This document shows positions 53,345 to 63,029 of a stretch of 64,000 nt of DNA, piece by piece; within the stretch, counting starts at the first letter, position 1, and the number at the start of each line of letters is the position of its first letter. Source of the DNA: Setophaga petechia. Its lineage: Eukaryota > Chordata > Aves > Passeriformes > Parulidae. The notes below the pieces were generated by a model, which was given only the letters and a program-made list of their open reading frames with translations, searched no databases and was not told where the DNA came from. The DNA lies in the NCBI GenBank assembly GCA_024362935.1, contig JANCRA010000030.1:4738596-4802595 (forward strand). Reading direction: 5' to 3'. Position numbers and translations under genes: made by a program.

Positions 53345-54430
53345 TCTCACTCCCTGTCCTCTGCCATGCCAAGGGGTGCCACAAGCCTGCTAGGGTGGGC
53401 TCAGCATGGCCCTGGCAGTGCATGGCATCCTGCTGGGGAGGCCAGGCAGGGAAGCACCAGAGACAACCTGGCCAAAAATGCTGGTTCTGCCATGCCTGGG
53501 GCTGCTCTCCCCTGCCTGGGGAGGGCAGATCTGGGGCACTCCAACCCTTCTTGCATGTACTGTGAGCTTCCTGCCAGCAGCATGTCCCACGGTCTGCCAT
53601 CCTGCCTGGGGTGATGCTGGTGGCTTGGGGCACCCCGAGGGCCACAGCTGAGCCTGGCTGCAGGAGCCAGCAGAGGGTCCAGAGGTGAGGCTCTGTCTGG
53701 GGGTTTGTTTCCAGCTCTTGCAGAGGCTGCCAGGCCATGCTGAGCTGTCGAGCCTCTCGCTGCCCTTCCCTGCTGCTCACCTGCTGGCCGGGGCTCAGCC
53801 CATCCCACAGGGCTGATTTTGGGCTGGGCAGAAGGAAGCAAAGAGTGGAAGAATTCCGTGGTGACTGAGCAGCTGCTGGTGTGACCTCCCCCTCCAGCCT
53901 CGCTTCCTGTGCAGGAGCCCAGTGCTGTCCCTGTCACTTCCTCTGTGCTCCCAGGCCTGTTCAGGACAATGGGGGGGTTGGTTTCAAGGTTACATCTTAT
54001 GTTTCTTTATCTGCAGTAGGAGAAATCCGATGCCCCCCAGGCCAGCAGGCAGCTCGCTCTGGGGACACTTCCCATGGGTGCTCTGTGGCCAGGGGCTGCA
54101 GGTGTTGGGCAGCCCCTGGGGCCATTGGATGGGGTCTTGGCTACCTCACCTGCCCTGGTCCCACTCCTGAGCCATCCCGGATCCTCGTGGTGTCCCGTGG
54201 CGCACGGAGGTGAGAGAGCCCAGGGCACAGGGAGGCTGCAGGAGCCTCGAGCGGGACGGGAGCCCGAGAAGGCAGAGCGAGAGCGGGAAAGAGCCCTGGG
54301 GTGGCTGCCGAGGCACACGGCGGGGCGGGCGGCGGGGATCGGTACCGGCACACACGAGCCGGGTGCCGGGCTCGGTCCCGGTGCGCCGGGCGCGGGCACG
54401 GCGGGCGCGCCCCCGAGGAGCGGGGTCGCG
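53345..54430. other. DPM2-ST6GALNAC4 intergenic region
   Basis: This is about 1.1 kb in which human and many vertebrates carry PIP5KL1. I see no phosphatidylinositol-phosphate-kinase-like coding sequence; all open frames are low-complexity shadows. Confidence 0.6.
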
Positions 54431-54884
54431 GGGCGGGGCGGGGGCGGTTCCGGTGCCGGTTCCGGCAGTGCCCGCTCGGCTCCGCCCCCGCCGCGGCCCG
54501 GCAGACCCGCTCCGGGCGGGATGCGGGACCCGCCGGTGGATCCCGGCTCGGTGAGCGGGGCCGGCACCGGGAACCGGGGATGCCGCGCCGGGGAGACCCC
54601 CCGGGCCCGAGCCCTGCACCCGCGGGGCACGGGGGGAACGGCACACGGAGGGGGGAACGGCACACGTGGGGCGCCCCGGGGAATGGGGATGGGGATGGGG
54701 ATGGGGATGCGGGGAAGAGATCGCGGTGATGGCCTCGGGGGGGTCCCGGCAGGAGGCGCGGAGGGGAACCCCGGGCGCTGGGGACCGAGGCGATCCCGCT
54801 GAGCCCGCTCCGCTTGCAGGGTGCGAGCCCCCACCCTGCCGGTGACCCCCGCCGCCCGCCCGGGGATCCGCCAGCCCCCCGAGC
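54431..54884 (+). promoter_or_regulatory. ST6GALNAC4: ST6GALNAC4 CpG-island promoter and 5' UTR
   Basis: Very CpG-rich DNA includes a GC box GGGGCGGGGCGGGGG near 54431. A likely noncoding exon ends at donor CTCG|GTGAGC (54551), and an acceptor CGCTTGCAG at 54819 opens the exon that carries the ATG at 54885. A (GGGGAT)n run lies between them at 54683-54710. Confidence 0.65.
54683..54710. repeat. GGGGAT hexanucleotide microsatellite
   Basis: About four to five copies of GGGGAT lie in the 5' UTR intron of ST6GALNAC4. Confidence 0.85.
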
Positions 54885-56332
54885 ATGAAGACGCTGGTGA
54901 GTACCCGCTGGGGCAGGGGTTAGGGGCCGGGGGGCTGAGCCCGGCTGCTGCCGGTGCCCGCGGGCGGCGCGGAGCCCGTAGGGCACGGAGTGAGCCGGGC
55001 CCGGCACCCCGCGCCTCAACACCCTCCGAGGGGCACCGGCATCCGGCACGGGCCCGGTGCACGTGGGCAGGCCCGGAGAGCTCCCCCCGCTCTGCTCCCA
55101 GGTCCGGCTCTTTCTATCGCTGGTGTGCGCGGCGGTGGCGGCGGTGCTGTACATCCTGCTCTGCTCCCACACCCCAGCGCAGCGCTGCTGCTCGGCCCCG
55201 GCGCTGAGGGACAGCCCCGCCACGTCCGGCGTCCGCAGCTTCCAGGGCTACAGCCGCGTTCCCGACGGGAAGGTGCGTGGGGAGAGGGCAGCGCTGGGGC
55301 AGCTCGGCCCACCTGTGCCTCAGTTTCCCTGTCCTTTGGGAAGGTCGGGCAGGGGCTGTGGTGTATCCTGGAGGCAAGGAGGAGCTGACGGTGCCTCTCC
55401 CCACAGCCGCTGGAGCGAGCGCTGTGCCGCCAGTGCGCCGTCGTCTCCAGCTCGGGGCAGATGCTGGGCTCGCAGCTGGGCCAGGCCATCGACGGGCAGG
55501 AGTGCGTCCTGCGCATGAACCATGCCCCCACCGCCGGCTACGAGCAGGACGTGGGGGCACGCAGCACCATCCGGGTGGTCTCACACACCAGCGTCCCGCT
55601 GCTGCTGGGCAACCAGCCCTACTTCTTCCAGCAGTCCCAAGAGACCCTTTATTTCATCTGGGGACCGGCAAAAAAGATGAACAGGGAGAAGATGGGCTCA
55701 ACCTACCAGGCGCTGGTCAAGGTGGTGGAGAAGTACCCCCAGCTGCAGATCTACACCCTGACCGAGGAGAAGATGGCATACTGTGACGATGTCTTCCAGA
55801 ATGAGACAGGGAAGAACAGGTACTGCTGGCTCCTGAAGTCAGGGGGTCTCATTGGGTTCCCCTCATGTACCTGTCCCCCATCACGCACCCATAGTGGTGG
55901 CACTACCAGCTGTGTGGGTGCCACCCGCTCCAGTGTGACCACGATGCCTTGCAGGATGAAATCCGGCTCCTTCCTGAGCACGGGCTGGTTCACCATGATC
56001 CTGGCCATGGAGCTGTGCGAGCAGATCTGTGTCTTTGGCATGGTCAGCGACAGCTACTGCAGGTGTGGGGGGTGGCAGGGGCAGGTGTGGGGTGGTCTGG
56101 TGTCCCCCCAAGTCCCACACTCACCCTGTGCCCTCCTGCCAGAGAAAAGAACCACTCCAGCGTGCCGTACCACTACTTTGAGAAGGGCAGGCTGGACGAG
56201 TGCAGGATGTACCTGATGCACGAGCAAGCTCGGCGCGCCGGGCACCGCTTCATCACCGAGAAAGCCATCTTCTCCCGCTGGGCCAAGAGGAGGAACATTG
56301 TCTTCAACCACTCATCCTGGGCAGGCAGGTAG
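54885..56332 (+). CDS. ST6GALNAC4: ST6GALNAC4, GalNAc alpha-2,6-sialyltransferase IV
   Basis: The five coding exons are 54885-54896, 55102-55272, 55407-55819, 55955-56062 and 56143-56332 (297 aa; human 302), all GT-AG and in frame. It is a type II Golgi protein: a short cytosolic MKTL, a membrane anchor (about 5-26) and a brief stem. The sialyl motifs are present in order: motif L starting RQCAVVSSSGQMLGSQLG (about residue 69), motif S in SFLSTGWFTMILAMELCEQI, motif III YHYFEKG, and motif VS HRFITEKAIF with the His-x4-Glu pair. The paired cysteines of motifs L and S are present, and NET and NHS are possible N-glycosylation sites. The enzyme adds sialic acid alpha-2,6 to the GalNAc of sialyl-T antigen, forming disialyl-T. 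It is distinguished from its neighbour ST6GALNAC6 by YCREKNHSSVPYHYFEKGR. Confidence 0.94.
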
Positions 56333-56922
56333 GGCGCCAGCCACGGCGTGAGGCGGCAGGAACCTCGGCAGCAGGGCAGTTCTCATCCTGCAGCAACACC
56401 TCTCAGCTCTGCCAGTGGCACGGCTGGACATCTTCTGCCAAGCCCTGGAGCAGGGAGTCTCCGTCTCTGCACAGCAGTGCCTGTTTCCCAGCTGGTGGAT
56501 GGGCTGGGAAGCCCCTGTTGGTACATGGGGGGCATGAGCTGGACCCATGCAGCCCCACCAGCTCCAAATGTCTGCCTGGATGGAGCCAGGTGTGTTCTGC
56601 TCTCTCTACTAGGAGGAATATTTAATGCAGGATTAGATGTGCTGCTGGACACCAGCAGGACATGGGGCAGAAATGCTCAGCCCTGCCAGGGCCACAGACT
56701 TGTGCCTCTCACAGGGACGAAGCTCTACTGTGGTCCTTGCCCCACTTGTACCCTCTGGACAGTGCTGAGTGTGGGGTGCAGGCAGCTGGATCCAGGCTCT
56801 GCCTTCTGCTGCTTGGTGCCTGCAGCCCCCTCAGCTGGAAGCCCTAGAGTGACCTGTGCTCTAGGGCCTATGAATTGCCTTGTCACAAGTGTCCTTGGAT
56901 TCAGACCAAAGCAAACGTGGCC

Positions 56923-56928
56923 ATTAAA
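56923..56928 (+). terminator. ST6GALNAC4: Polyadenylation signal, ST6GALNAC4 (ATTAAA variant)
   Basis: The common variant ATTAAA is followed by T-rich sequence, about 590 bases after the stop codon. No canonical AATAAA was seen before it. Confidence 0.55.
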
Positions 56929-57789
56929 ATTGTTTTTAATTCAGTGATGCCCCTTGCTGTGCCCTTTGCTGTGCCCCTTGTGGCTGCAGAACAGACAGGG
57001 AGTGAGGGAGGGGGGATACTCAACACCTCCTCACAGGCTGCCAGGCTATAAATAAGGTGGGGAGGTGACAAGGGGGTAGAGCTGAGCCTAAACATGGAAG
57101 AGGGTGCTGAAAGTAGTTGAGGTTATTTGGAAACCAGCAGCTGCATCCCTCAGGGTGGGTGCTGGGTTTGGGGTGATCCTCAGTCCCACAGAGCTCAGTG
57201 CTACTGGGTTGTCACAGGGCACTGGCAGCTCCCATGTCCTTGGGGAGATGGGACAGGCCATGGGCCAATGGCCCTGAGCCCACAGCAGCCCTTTGAACAT
57301 GTAAACAGTTGCCACATGTTTGAGGTGCTGTCTGGGGACCAGGGGCCAGAGGAGGAGCAGAGATGCTGGGGTGCAGTGAGGAGCGAGAGGTGCAGGAGCT
57401 GGGGGCGCTGCCGGGGCTGCTTCCTGCAGGGCAGTGCAGCACAGGAGCCCATGGAGCCCTTTGCCTGCCACCTCAGCTTCCACAGCCCTGCACACGGCAA
57501 GCCATCACCGGCACGGCGGGGCCAGAATCGCTCTGGACACGCGTCAGGGATGCAGGTCCCTGCCAGCGGTGGAGCTCTCCCCCTGCACCACGAAACCCCC
57601 CCGAGCGGGGCCCTGAGCTGCCGAGCGGTGCGGGGGAGACCTCGGCATCCCAGCAATGCGGGCAGGCACGGCGGGCTGCTTCTGGCACGGCCGGGCAGCG
57701 CTGCCCCCCATCCCCGCTGCCCGCGCCGGTGCCCTGACCGGGAAATCAGTCCCGGTCTTTCCCGGCGGTTCTCCCGATCCCAGGAGAGC

Positions 57790-57910
57790 GGCACTAGGAT
57801 CTCTCGGGGATCGGGAGAGCCGCACTAGGACCCGGCGGTGCTCCCCCATCCCGGGAGGGCGGCACTAGGACCCGGCGGTGCTCCCCCATCCCGGGAGGGC
57901 GGCACTAGGA
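57790..57910. repeat. 40-bp GC-rich tandem repeat
   Basis: GCACTAGGACCCGGCGGTGC begins at 57822 and 57862, with partial units on both sides (GCACTAGG at 57791 and 57902). Period is 40 bases. It lies upstream of ST6GALNAC6. Confidence 0.9.
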
Positions 57911-57924
57911 CCCGGCCTGGGCGG

Positions 57925-58040
57925 CGGCAGCGGCGCGATCGGTATCGGCAGCGCTATCAGTAACGGCCACGGTAACGGTACCGGCATCGGCAGCGCTACC
58001 AATATCGGCAGCGGTGTCAGTATCGGCAGCGGTACCGGGG
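57925..58040. repeat. Degenerate ATCGGCAGCG array
   Basis: The motif (T/C)ATCGGCAGCG recurs at least four times (about 57943, 57984, 58003, 58021), with GGTAACGG and GGTACCGG variants between copies. It produces a fortuitous Gly-Ile-Gly-Ser reading frame that should not be taken for a protein. Confidence 0.75.
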
Positions 58041-58159
58041 CGCACTGCGGGCCGGAGCGAACGGTGGAGCTCGCGCGTCCCCGCCAGGCCCGTTCAGCCG
58101 GTGCAGGGGCGGAACGCGCCGTGGCCGGGGGGGAAGCGGCCCCTGCCCCCGGGGCCGGT

Positions 58160-58240
58160 ACACAGGGGATGGAGGGGCAGGAAGGATCCGGGGATGGAGG
58201 GGCAGGAAGGGTCCGGGGATGGAGGAGTAGGAAGGGTCCG
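58160..58240. repeat. 25-bp tandem repeat
   Basis: GGGGATGGAGGGGCAGGAAGG-type units start near 58165, 58190 and 58215, giving a 25-base period in the ST6GALNAC6 promoter island. Confidence 0.88.
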
Positions 58241-58439
58241 GCTCCCTCCCGTGCAGCCGCGGCCGGGGGCGGGGGGATGCTCCCCGGGGCGGAGGCGGAC
58301 TCGCCCGTAGGAGCGGCGGGAGGTTCGCACCCCGGGCCAGGCGGGTTTTCCCTTCCCGGACGGCGGGAGGGTTCGCATCCGGGGCTGGGGGCCCCCCGGC
58401 GGAGGAGGGGGCCGGCTCTGAAGCAGCCTTTTCCCGCAG

Positions 58440-58554
58440 AGCGACGATGTGAGCCCCGGTCCCGGGCATGGCCGAGCCCGCCGGAGGGGCCGGGCAGCGC
58501 CCGCCGCCCGCGGGGCGCAGGAGGTGACGGACTCCCCATGAGAGCCCCCGGCAG
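58440..58554 (+). other. ST6GALNAC6: Probable ST6GALNAC6 5' exon
   Basis: An acceptor TTCCCGCAG at 58439 and a donor GGCAG|GTGAGG at 58555 bound a GC-rich segment. An ATG inside it (58469) opens a 19-codon frame ending PPPAGRRR then stop. Human long ST6GALNAC6 isoforms have a GPPAGRR stretch before the conserved MSS start. This exon may therefore be the remnant or homologue of that alternative N-terminus, here closed by a stop, or simply 5' UTR with a short uORF. Confidence 0.4.
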
Positions 58555-59470
58555 GTGAGGTAAGGCCGCCAGGATCCCTCCGTGGGGTTCCACATGACCC
58601 GAGAGCTGTGGAGGGAGCGAAGTGGGGTCCGGGAGAGGGGGTCCCACAGAGTCCCCAGCCTTTGGACAACGAAGCCCCTCAGCATCACCGCACCGGCCGT
58701 GGCCGGGCTCCCTGGGCAGGCTGGTACCTTCTGGCACCGCCACCGGCCCTGAGAGCGTTTCGAGGTGTCAGCTCCCCCCAGGGGTTGATCTCAAGCTGTT
58801 GCATAATTTTCCGTGTGACAATTAGTAAAGAGGCTTCAGTGGGTTTTAATTTCCATTTGCTTGGAGCGCTCCAGGAATGGCTGGGGCTCACTAACCAGGG
58901 CTCCCAGAACTAAACTGGGTCAGTCCACTTGGAGTGGAAGTTACAGTGGGTTCCAGGGCTGGAGAGGTCCCTGCAGGTCTGCTGGATGCAATCCCATGCA
59001 TGCACTGAGTGGGGTAAGTGGGTTCCTTCCATTCCCTCCTGATCCAAGGCTCCTGTGGCAGTGGTTTTAATGGAATTTCACTGCACGAGTAGCAGGTTGA
59101 CCCTTCCTAACCCTGCGGTTTCAGTGGTTTCATCCCCACGAGGGGAGGATAATCCTCCCTGGACAGAGCTTAACGTGGGGATTCCCCAGGCAGAAGCTGC
59201 AGCTGGGTTTGGCTCTTCCACACCCCGGAGTCTGCCCAGCCTCTGTCAACAGCATTCCTTTCGCCCTCATAAATTCCGGGGGATTGTTCTCCTCTTCAGA
59301 GGGGGATGTGGAGACTTGTCCTGGGTACCTGTACCCCCACCAGCCTGGGGACAATGGGCCAGGCTGGGGGTGACCACACGCCTTGCAGGGGCAGGCTGGG
59401 GGTGACCACACGCCTTGCAGGTGCTCGTGGGACGCCGGCGATCGCTGTGTGCTGAGGCTGGCACAGAGAC
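58555..59470 (+). other. ST6GALNAC6: ST6GALNAC6 5' UTR intron and leader
   Basis: Inferred intron and leader upstream of the ATG-bearing exon. The acceptor region is duplicated: AGGCTGGGGGTGACCACACG followed by CCTTGCAG occurs at 59361 and again at 59393, 32 bases apart. The second copy would place the exon start at 59421. Confidence 0.5.
59361..59424 (+). repeat. ST6GALNAC6: 32-bp duplication containing a 3' splice site
   Basis: Two tandem near-identical copies (59361-59392 and 59393-59424) each contain CGCCTTGCAG. Either AG (59387 or 59420) could serve as the acceptor for the exon carrying the ST6GALNAC6 start codon. Confidence 0.85.
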
Positions 59471-60925
59471 ATGAGTGGCAGCACGGTGAGTGCCAGAGAA
59501 TGCCCTGGGGACCTCCTGGGACAGCAGGCATCCTGCTGGAGATGCCTTGGGAGAGGGGTGGATGCACCCCCGTGGGTGGGGGCAGCGGCTGACGCTGTCC
59601 CCCCCGCCCGCAGAGCCAGCGCGCCGCCGCCCTGGGGGTCCTCTTTGCCCTGATCATGTTGCTGATCATCTACAGCTCCGGCAACGGGAGCGAGGTGTTC
59701 CCCTACAGCCGCCTGCGGGGCAGAGCCCGCCGGCCCCCCGACCTCAAGAAATGGGGGGTGAAAAGCGGGTACCTGCCTGTCTGTGGGAACAAGGTATGGG
59801 CTGGGCAGCAGGGCTGGGCCCGGGTGGTGACACAGGGGCTGTCCCTCTGCTGGCATCCAGCCCAGCTGTCCCCTCCCGAGGACAGCGGCTCCGCAGGGAA
59901 CAGTGCCCTGCCCACGGTGACACCAGAAGTCACCTGCTGACTGCACTTGTCACCACCAGACCCTGACCGCCCGCTGCCACCAATGCGTCATTGTCACCAG
60001 CTCCAGCCACCTCCTGGGCACCCACCTGGGCACTGCCATCGACGGGGCTGAGTGCACCATCCGCATGAACGATGCTCCCACCACGGGCTACAGTGCTGAT
60101 GTGGGCAACAAGACCAGCTTCCGTGTGGTGGCCCACTCCAGCCTCTACCGTGTCCTCAAGCGGCCCCAGGAGTTCGTCAACAAGACCCCAGAGACCATGT
60201 TCATCTTCTGGGGGCCGCCCACCAAGATGCAGAAGAGCCTGCTGAAGATCATCCAGCGCGTCTGCGCCTCATTCCCCAACATGACAGCCTACGTTGTGTC
60301 CCCCGGCCGCATGAAGCAGTTTGATGACCTGTTTCGGGGAGAGACAGGGAAGGACAGGTACCTCAGAGCCACCTCCTGTGCTGTGCCCCCCTTTCTGCAG
60401 GTTCCCAAGACAGAGCTGAATCTCAGAGCTGCTTCATGGGCTGCAGCATTGAGCTGGGGGTCCCTGTGGCACACTGAGAACACTGAGGGTGTCCATTATC
60501 CACACCACCTCGCCCCTGTCATCCTTGCTGTTGCTTTTCCTCCCCAGGGAGAAGTCTCGCTCGTGGCTCAGCACCGGCTGGTTCACCATGGTGATCGCGG
60601 TGGAGCTGTGCGACGCCATCCACGTCTATGGCATGGTGCCACCCAGCTACTGCGGGTGAGGAGACCCCCAGAGCTCCTCCTCATCCCCCTGACCCCACCA
60701 CGGGGCTCACCCCGTGTTTCTCTGCCCCCTGCAGCCGCCACCCCCCCGCCCCGCCGCCTGCCCTACCACTACTACGAGCCCAAGGGCCCCGACGAGTGCA
60801 CAACCTACATCCACAACGAGCGGAGCCGCCGCGGCAACCACCACCGCTTCATCACCGAGAAGAGGGTCTTTGCCAGCTGGGCCGGCCTCTACAACATCAC
60901 CTTCTCCCACCCCTCCTGGACCTAG
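59471..60925 (+). CDS. ST6GALNAC6: ST6GALNAC6, GalNAc alpha-2,6-sialyltransferase VI (apparent 1-base frameshift)
   Basis: The coding exons are 59471-59485, 59614-59793, 59960-60357, 60548-60655 and 60735-60925. The start MSGST lies 15 bases after an in-frame TGA (59453-59455) and corresponds to human MSSNK. The protein has a type II anchor (about 9-25) and a short stem, then motif L (RCHQCVIVTSSSHLLG), motif S (WLSTGWFTMVIAVELC), motif III (YHYYEPKG) and motif VS (HRFITEKRVF); it ends FSHPSWT, as in human. The enzyme sialylates ganglioside GalNAc to make alpha-series gangliosides and also disialyl-Lewis a. The exons total 892 nt, one too many: the 60655/60735 junction leaves the last exon out of frame until after the seven-C run at 60741-60747. 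Both sides of that run match the family, so an extra C is the simplest reading. Sequencing error is more likely than gene loss. Confidence 0.9.
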
Positions 60926-61920
60926 GGGCTGCCCCACGCCTGCTGGGCAGCTGGAATGGATGGGGAGTCCCCCTGCATCCCCCTGGCAGTGGTGGGATCT
61001 GGTGCCACCAGCTGCCTCCCACAGGACCGCTGCTGTTTTGCATGGTGGCTCCTGGCACCTGGGATGTGTTGGGTTTTGAGCTGGGTTTTGGGGACCAGGT
61101 GGTGAATGTAAAACTTGTGGTGTCCCCCCTCCATGTGCAGGATACTTGGGGGTGATATCCTGCCCCATCCTGGTCCATGCACACTGCAGCCCCTGTGAGG
61201 CTGTAAGGGGGTTCCAGGTCCCCTCGGCTCAGTTTTGGTTTGCACCACTTCTGGGGTCACCACAGAGACTTTCCCCCAACTGTCTGGGTGAGGAGACCCC
61301 TCTTAGAGCTCAGCCCCACCTTGCCATCCTCAGCCCCTCATCCCATTCCTGTCATCCTTCCCACAGCAGAACCCCACAGTTTCTGGTGGGACCCCACGGG
61401 GGTGACATTACCACCCTCCCTGTCCCAGCACCCCAAAAACACCAGCCCTTCCCAGCACCACTGTGCCCCACACTGCCAAAACCTTTTCTAACTGAAAGAT
61501 GGGAATTTTGGGAGCTTTTTGGAGGTTTTGGCTTTTTTTTCTCCCTGCGTCTAATCCTGGGGTTTCTACTTGGGTTTCCTGGATGAAGGAGTGAGCAGGG
61601 GCTGCTCATTAGTGGAAACAAAGAGCCAGCAGCTGCTTATGAACAATTTAGAAGTGGGCAGGTAGTGGGGGACAGTGGTGCCTCTTGGCACCCTGTGGCT
61701 GGGACAGGACTTTGTTACTAATTTCTCAGCAGCAGAGAAGCTGACCTGGGGAAAGCACCTAGAGATGGTGTGTTAGGGTGCTGAGCCTTGGCAGGAATCC
61801 ATTCCTCAATTTCCCTCTGGCTGTGGCTGGGGTTTTGGGGGGCTCAGTGCTGGGGGAAGCAGTGGGGCACCCATGTTTTGTAATTGTTTGTACAGGAATA
61901 AATATTGCTGCAGTCTGTTA
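60926..61920 (+). other. ST6GALNAC6: ST6GALNAC6 3' UTR
   Basis: This runs from the TAG at 60923-60925 to just after an AATAAA at 61897-61902. No other gene was recognised in it. Confidence 0.6.
61897..61902 (+). terminator. ST6GALNAC6: Polyadenylation signal, ST6GALNAC6
   Basis: A canonical AATAAA about 970 bases past the stop codon, in GTACAGGAATAAATATTGC. Confidence 0.6.
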
Positions 61921-62407
61921 CCTTGAGCCTGGCTCTGGATGGGTTTTTGGGGATGAAGGCAGTGACCCCAGCAATACTGTCCCTGGGCACTCAGGTGAGC
62001 AGCATGTCCAGGTGGGATCCATGTCCAGTCCCTGGCTGATTCCAGCTCTGACAGTCACAGGTGACACCTGAGACCCCCCCCAGCTTGTGTCACCCCCAGC
62101 CAGGTGCCCTGGGGTCGCAGGGTCTTGGGAAGGGGTCTCTGCAGCCACAGAGGAGGAGGAGGAAGGGCAGGTAAGTGCCAGAACTGGGGGATCACCACTG
62201 CCTGTCTAAAGTCTGGTGGCACAGAAGGGCTTTGCCATGAGATGGGCACAGAAGGGAGCAGCACCATGGCACTGGCTCTGAGCCTGGTCTGGCACATCCA
62301 GACAAATTGTGGAGGGGCAGCTGCTCATAGACATGTCACTGGTCAAACACATCACCCCAACTTATGGGGTAGACAGCACCTGCAACCACCGGAGCGCCTC
62401 TTCCCCC

Positions 62408-63012
62408 TGCTGAATTGCAAGAGGAATTTGAGATAAGATAAAGGTGGTGCTATCGTCCGAGCATTATCTCAGATTAGGGGTGGTAAATAAAACAAGGGGA
62501 GAAGAATGTGTCACTGATAAAGGACACAAAGAATCCACAAGGAAAGCCAGCCAGGTAACTGGTGGGTGGGATCAGCTCCAGCTGGGTTAAAGGTAATTCT
62601 GGCAGGGGAAGATTGACAGGAACTCGACTGGAAGACTGAGCATGGGATTAATTAGCATTAGAAGAGAGGGAATCATTTAACCAATGGAATGAAGGAGCTG
62701 TGTAGCCAATGAGCATTAATGCCTTCATTTGCAAAAATGTATAAATAGTGAGAAGTTTTTGACAACCTCGGGACCCCCACCACCACAAACACCAGGGTGG
62801 GGAAGGACCAACGGGACGCTGAGGGATCCACGGGTGGTGACAATCTTCTGCTTGACCGATCTCTCTCTCCCCCACACGCACAACCCCTCTTTTCTATTTC
62901 TTTCTCTACGTCATATTTTATTATTAAATAAAATCTGTATTATTTGTTTTGGCATCCGGCATCTCTCAGTGAGCAGGTGTTAACAAAGACACAACACCCG
63001 CGGGGTTTTACA
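62408..63012 (+). mobile_element. Solo LTR of a second endogenous-retrovirus type (bounds tentative)
   Basis: This AT-richer island between GC-rich flanks has the LTR order: CCAAT (62705), TATA box TATAAATA (62740-62747), then AATAAA (62927-62932) about 190 bases later, and an end in GGGGTTTTACA. If it starts at TGCTGAATTGC and ends at that CA, the flanks share only CCCC, so the target duplication and exact limits are weak. It is unrelated to the LTR at 50.4 kb. No retroviral coding sequence was seen. Confidence 0.6.
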
Positions 63013-63029
63013 CCCCTGGAGCTGAGCGA

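Larger units (their letters stand above)
56333..58439 (+). other. ST6GALNAC4 3' UTR and intergenic region to ST6GALNAC6
   Basis: The 3' UTR probably ends near 56945. The intergenic part contains a TATA-like TATAAATA at 57047-57054, then a GC-rich island from about 57600 with three tandem-repeat blocks (57790-57910, 57925-58040, 58160-58240). Confidence 0.6.

Noticed and set aside
54007..55062. Minus-strand ORF of 351 codons over the ST6GALNAC4 promoter
   Set aside because: It lies in a CpG island where stop codons are rare. The translation is low-complexity Pro/Ala/Arg, overlaps real 5' exons on the other strand and resembles no family.
57878..58558. 226-codon ORF with Gly-Ile-Gly-Ser repeats
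   Set aside because: It is produced by tandem GC-rich repeats upstream of ST6GALNAC6; it has no protein-like complexity.
60065..60925. Single 286-codon ORF covering the ST6GALNAC6 catalytic region
   Set aside because: It reads through two introns with good splice sites and is out of frame in the motif-S exon. The homology pattern requires splicing, so it is not an intronless variant.
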